From assembly GCA_965204165.1 (NCBI GenBank), contig OZ241969.1, positions 4,526,001-4,590,000 of the forward strand: DNA of 64,000 bases. The letters run 5' to 3'. The position numbers were made by a program, and so were the translations under genes. Numbering within the stretch: the first letter of the stretch is position 1; each line of letters opens with the position of its first letter. The notes under the pieces were generated by a model that saw nothing but the letters and a program-made list of their open reading frames with translations, was not told where the DNA came from and made no database searches. Shown piece by piece: positions 61,468-64,000 of the stretch. This DNA comes from VYFG01 sp965204165. Lineage in GTDB: Bacteria > Pseudomonadota > Gammaproteobacteria > Arenicellales > Poriferihabitantaceae.

Positions 61468-63723
61468 ATGCAGGTAGGTCTTCACCAGTTTGACGCCGGG
61501 ACGGTGAGTTGGTTTTGCGATGCGGTTTCCGAAGCGGGCCGCACGCGGAGTTCGCTGGCCCGTGAGTTGTGCATCCGCGAGGACTGGACGGGGGACCGCG
61601 GCGAGTACTGTCTGGGCTCGGCGCGCAAGGCCCTTCCGGTTCTCGCGGACCGGCTGGGGGTTTCGTTGCCTCCGGCCCGTCCGGCATTCGGCGGACGCCG
61701 GGACGGGGCCCCGGATCCGGATTATCCCGACTGCCGGCTCCGGTGCGGTCTGGCGGAACTGGGCCAGGTGTTGCTGGAGCCGGTATCGGGGAAGGCGGAC
61801 CGCCGCCGCTGGGAGTCGATGATGGCGACGCATCACCCCCGGGGCTGGGCCCGTGCGCCGGGGGGCCAGATGCGCTACTGGGTATGTTCCGCGGTCCATG
61901 GCCGTCTCGGGGGGATCGGATTCTGCGCCGCGGGCTGGCACCAGAAGGCCCGGGACGAGTTCATCGGCTGGTCGGCGGACGCGCGGGCGGCGAACCTGGG
62001 GAAGGTGGTCAACAACCATCGTTTCCTGATCCTGCCCGGGGTCCGGGTTCACGGTCTGGCCTCGTGCGCGCTGGACCTGGCGGCGCGGCGCGTGGCGGCG
62101 GACTGGGAGGCGGCGTACGGGGTCCGCCCGGCGATGGCCTACACGTATGTGGGTCCCGGCCATTGCGGAACCTGCTACCGGGCGGCGGACTGGCGGCGCT
62201 GCGCGAAGGCCACCACGGCGGGATGCACGGTGTGGATGAAGCCGCTGGCGGAACCCTGGCGTGTGGTATTGTGCGCCGAGCCGGGCCGGGCCATCCACAG
62301 GGCCCCGGCCCTGCACATGGACGGGGCCACGGACTGGGCCGGGCGGGAATACGCGCGCAGCACCCATCCCGACGGCCGGGTCCGGGAGAGGATCGTGTCC
62401 ATGGGGCGGGCGTGGCTGGAGCATCCGGGCGCCGCGGTTCCGGAGATCTTCCCGGCGCGGGCGGACCGCAAGGCCGCCTACCGGCTGTTGTCGAACGAGG
62501 GTGTGACCATGAACCACATACTGGAGCCGCATCAGGCGACGATGGTGGAGCGCTGCGGGCTCGAGGAGACCGTCCTGGCGATCCAGGACACCACCACGGT
62601 GAATTACGACGGTCTGGCGGCGACCGGCGGGCTGGTGGACTTCGGCGGCGGCGGGAAAGGCCACACCCTGGGCCTGCTGGCGCATGTGGGACTGGCGGTC
62701 AACGAGGCCGGGCGGCCCCTTGGGGTGTTCTGCCTGGACGGGACCTATTGCGACGAAGGCAGGGACGAGGTGGCGAGCGCGCGCTGGGGGCACGGGCTGG
62801 ACCGGGCGGGGGAACTCGCCCGCGCCTGTCCGTCCACGCGGGTGGTCACGGTGTGCGACCGGGAGGCGGACATCTGGGCGTTGTTCGCCCGGGCGGAATC
62901 CCTGGGCGCGGGTCTGCTGGTGCGCGCGCGGCGGTCGACGAGACGCCGCGTGCTCGTGGAGGCGGGCGGCGAGGAGACCCTGTGGGACCATGTCGCCACG
63001 CTGCCGAGGGTCGGTTCCCGAACGGTGAAGATCCGGGCCTGCGGCGGCAGGCGGGCGCGTTCCGGTCGCAAGGCGAAGATCGAACTGCGCGCCGGCAGGG
63101 TGAGGGTGCTTCCGCCGGTAAAGCCGGAGAACCGCGCCGGGCACGGGGGACCGATCGAGGTCCTGGCCGTCGTCGCGACCGAGAGGAGCCCGTCTCCGGG
63201 CAGCGAGCCCCTGCACTGGGTGCTGCTGAGCACCGAGGGCGCCGCGGACGCGGCGACCGCCCGGACCGTCGTTGGCTGGTACGAGCGCCGGTGGACCATC
63301 GAGGAATACTTCCGGGTGCTGAAATCCGGCGCCCGGGTCGAGGACCACCGGTTCGACCACGCCGACGACCTCAGGAAGTGCCTCGCCTTCGACGCCATCA
63401 CCGCCTGCCATGTGTTCGATCTCGAGCGCATGGCCCGCGACAAGCCGGACGTCCCCGCCGACCGGGTCGTCTCCAAGGACGAAATCGCCATTCTCTACGT
63501 CCGGCTCATGGCCCATGGAATCCTCCGCGCACGCCCGCCGCCGGAGCGGCCCCCCGACATCCGTACGCTGGTGGTCGACATCGCCAGGCTCGCCGGATTC
63601 CATCCGCGCAACAGCCAGCCGCTGCCGGGCACCACCATGGTCTGGAAGGGGTATGTCCTGCTCCGTCAGGCCACTTCAACATACCGGGCGCTGAAAACTA
63701 TGGGAATGATCAAAACCGACTGA
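61468..63723 (+). CDS. IS4-family transposase with N-terminal DUF4338 (DruA-like) domain
   Basis: 751 residues. Residues 1 to about 255 form a DUF4338 protein: RSSLARELCIREDW and the helical start, then RWESMMATHHPRG, RYWVCSAVHGRLGGIGF, RDEFIGWS, VVNNHRFLILPGVRVHGLAS and CGTCYRAADW. From about 285 a Tn5-like transposase begins, with the DNA-binding domain (ADRKAAYRLLSNEGVTMNHIL) and a DDE core: Asp374 (AIQDTTT), Asp464 (VCDREAD) and the Y-R-E-K signature at Tyr605, Arg608, Glu612 and Lys619. All catalytic residues are intact. No good ribosome site precedes the ATG. Confidence 0.92.
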   Translation: MQVGLHQFDAGTVSWFCDAVSEAGRTRSSLARELCIREDWTGDRGEYCLGSARKALPVLADRLGVSLPPARPAFGGRRDGAPDPDYPDCRLRCGLAELGQVLLEPVSGKADRRRWESMMATHHPRGWARAPGGQMRYWVCSAVHGRLGGIGFCAAGWHQKARDEFIGWSADARAANLGKVVNNHRFLILPGVRVHGLASCALDLAARRVAADWEAAYGVRPAMAYTYVGPGHCGTCYRAADWRRCAKATTAGCTVWMKPLAEPWRVVLCAEPGRAIHRAPALHMDGATDWAGREYARSTHPDGRVRERIVSMGRAWLEHPGAAVPEIFPARADRKAAYRLLSNEGVTMNHILEPHQATMVERCGLEETVLAIQDTTTVNYDGLAATGGLVDFGGGGKGHTLGLLAHVGLAVNEAGRPLGVFCLDGTYCDEGRDEVASARWGHGLDRAGELARACPSTRVVTVCDREADIWALFARAESLGAGLLVRARRSTRRRVLVEAGGEETLWDHVATLPRVGSRTVKIRACGGRRARSGRKAKIELRAGRVRVLPPVKPENRAGHGGPIEVLAVVATERSPSPGSEPLHWVLLSTEGAADAATARTVVGWYERRWTIEEYFRVLKSGARVEDHRFDHADDLRKCLAFDAITACHVFDLERMARDKPDVPADRVVSKDEIAILYVRLMAHGILRARPPPERPPDIRTLVVDIARLAGFHPRNSQPLPGTTMVWKGYVLLRQATSTYRALKTMGMIKTD

Positions 63724-63745
63724 GTTGAATGTGGGGTGTTGTGAG
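63720..63745 (-). repeat. right terminal inverted repeat of the IS
   Basis: Partner of the left repeat; it overlaps the last four bases of the transposase gene and ends TTGTGAG. Confidence 0.85.
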
Positions 63746-64000
63746 CTCCCGCGGGGGAGTGCGGCGTCCCGCTCCGCCCGCATGGGCATAGTCGTTTTCC
63801 CGGAGCTGGCGCTCGTTCTGCTCGAACCGCTCCCAGGTGATGTAGCCCGGATGGGCATCGTGCAGCAGCACGGTCCACTCCTCGCGCGGGACCTTCCTGG
63901 TCTCACTGCCGCCGCCGGGACGCCGCTGGCTGCGGCTTCGCCCGTAGACGAAAGCACCGGCGTATCGCGGGTTGTGCAGCGTCCGAACTACCCGTGCGAA
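63746..64000 (-). pseudogene. fragment of a large serine recombinase (recombinase domain), cut by the IS and by the window edge
   Basis: The minus strand from the window end reads in one open frame through 63746: VRTLHNPRYAGAFVYGR, then WTVLLHDAHPGYITWERFEQNERQL and GRRTPPRE. This is the recombinase domain found after the catalytic domain in large serine recombinases. In the family the sequence normally continues into a zinc-ribbon region; here it enters the IS right repeat and stops at TGA 63710-63712. The N-terminal catalytic part would lie beyond the window. No start is visible. Confidence 0.82.

Larger units (their letters stand above)
61415..63745. mobile_element. IS4/Tn5-like insertion sequence, about 2.33 kb
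   Basis: Bounded by 26-base imperfect terminal inverted repeats (21 of 26 positions match) and filled by one transposase gene. It separates two truncated genes: a TPP enzyme on the left and a serine recombinase on the right. No target duplication is visible: the left flank ends CGGCGGC and the right flank begins CTCCCGC. That points to rearrangement or deletion after insertion, or to a junction between two IS copies. Confidence 0.88.

Noticed and set aside
61569..63728. Second long plus-strand frame through the IS, and a 742-codon antisense frame
   Set aside because: Both shadow the transposase, which alone shows DUF4338 and DDE motifs; the alternatives are low-complexity Gly/Arg/Pro sequence.
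61405..63755. Direct repeat (target-site duplication) around the IS
   Set aside because: The bases outside the two terminal repeats do not match over any length I can defend.
1..64000. CRISPR arrays, rRNA genes, additional tRNAs, prophage structural genes
   Set aside because: Looked for on both strands; no regularly spaced repeats, rRNA stretches or phage structural motifs were seen, and only one tRNA cloverleaf could be folded.

Overview
The window is GC-rich, densely coded and chromosomal. It most likely comes from a gammaproteobacterium. The evidence is gene content and order: rpsO-pnp, hemA-prfA-prmC facing a TPR lipoprotein-lolB-ispE-tRNA-Gln-prs-rplY-pth-ychF block, aceK, dksA, a ratA-rnfH pair facing smpB-ssrA, and an Asd of the enterobacterial type. 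I cannot name a genus. Ammonium handling is prominent (glnK-amtB behind a sigma-54 promoter, plus a second amt).

Layout. 1-10.7 kb: pnp (cut by the window edge), rpsO, asd, a serine-metabolism cluster (class V aminotransferase facing serA-like, serC, DUF1015), prmC, prfA, hemA. 10.9-18.2 kb: conserved housekeeping block with tRNA-Gln(TTG). 18.3-24.5 kb: a NorD/CbbO-like VWA protein, a cation diffusion facilitator, and a cobST-like AAA+/VWA pair. No cobaltochelatase large subunit is in view. 24.6-34.5 kb: NtrC box and sigma-54 promoter, glnK-amtB, hemH, dtd-aceK, dksA, rnfH-ratA, smpB, ssrA, a second amt followed by a STAS anti-sigma-antagonist gene. 34.9-43.1 kb: a group II PLP decarboxylase, then a five-gene minus-strand operon. 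That operon encodes a two-TM sensor, a sensor-HAMP-MFS fusion, an orphan ABC-type substrate-binding protein, a sensor-HAMP-SpoIIE phosphatase and an RsbW-like kinase. 43.7-47.8 kb: circularly permuted ATP-grasp, alpha-E, transglutaminase and DUF3293. 47.8-60.5 kb: gabT, a sterol desaturase-type hydroxylase, an ABC ATPase/permease/CrtC-like operon, an RND adaptor-pump pair and an outer-membrane barrel. 61-64 kb: an insertion sequence between two truncated genes, a TPP enzyme on the left and a large serine recombinase on the right.

The strongest candidate for something undescribed is the partner-switching module at 36.5-43.1 kb. Phosphatase and kinase are co-transcribed with a major facilitator carrying its own periplasmic sensor and HAMP-like segment, and with a periplasmic binding protein that has no transporter. 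A STAS protein that could complete the switch lies about 2 kb away, directly behind the second ammonium transporter. The second candidate is the IS transposase, which fuses a complete DUF4338 (DruA-like) protein to a Tn5/IS4-type DDE transposase.

Coordinates and translations were read by eye. Family assignments rest on motif recognition, not on database searches. Promoter calls are consensus matches only.
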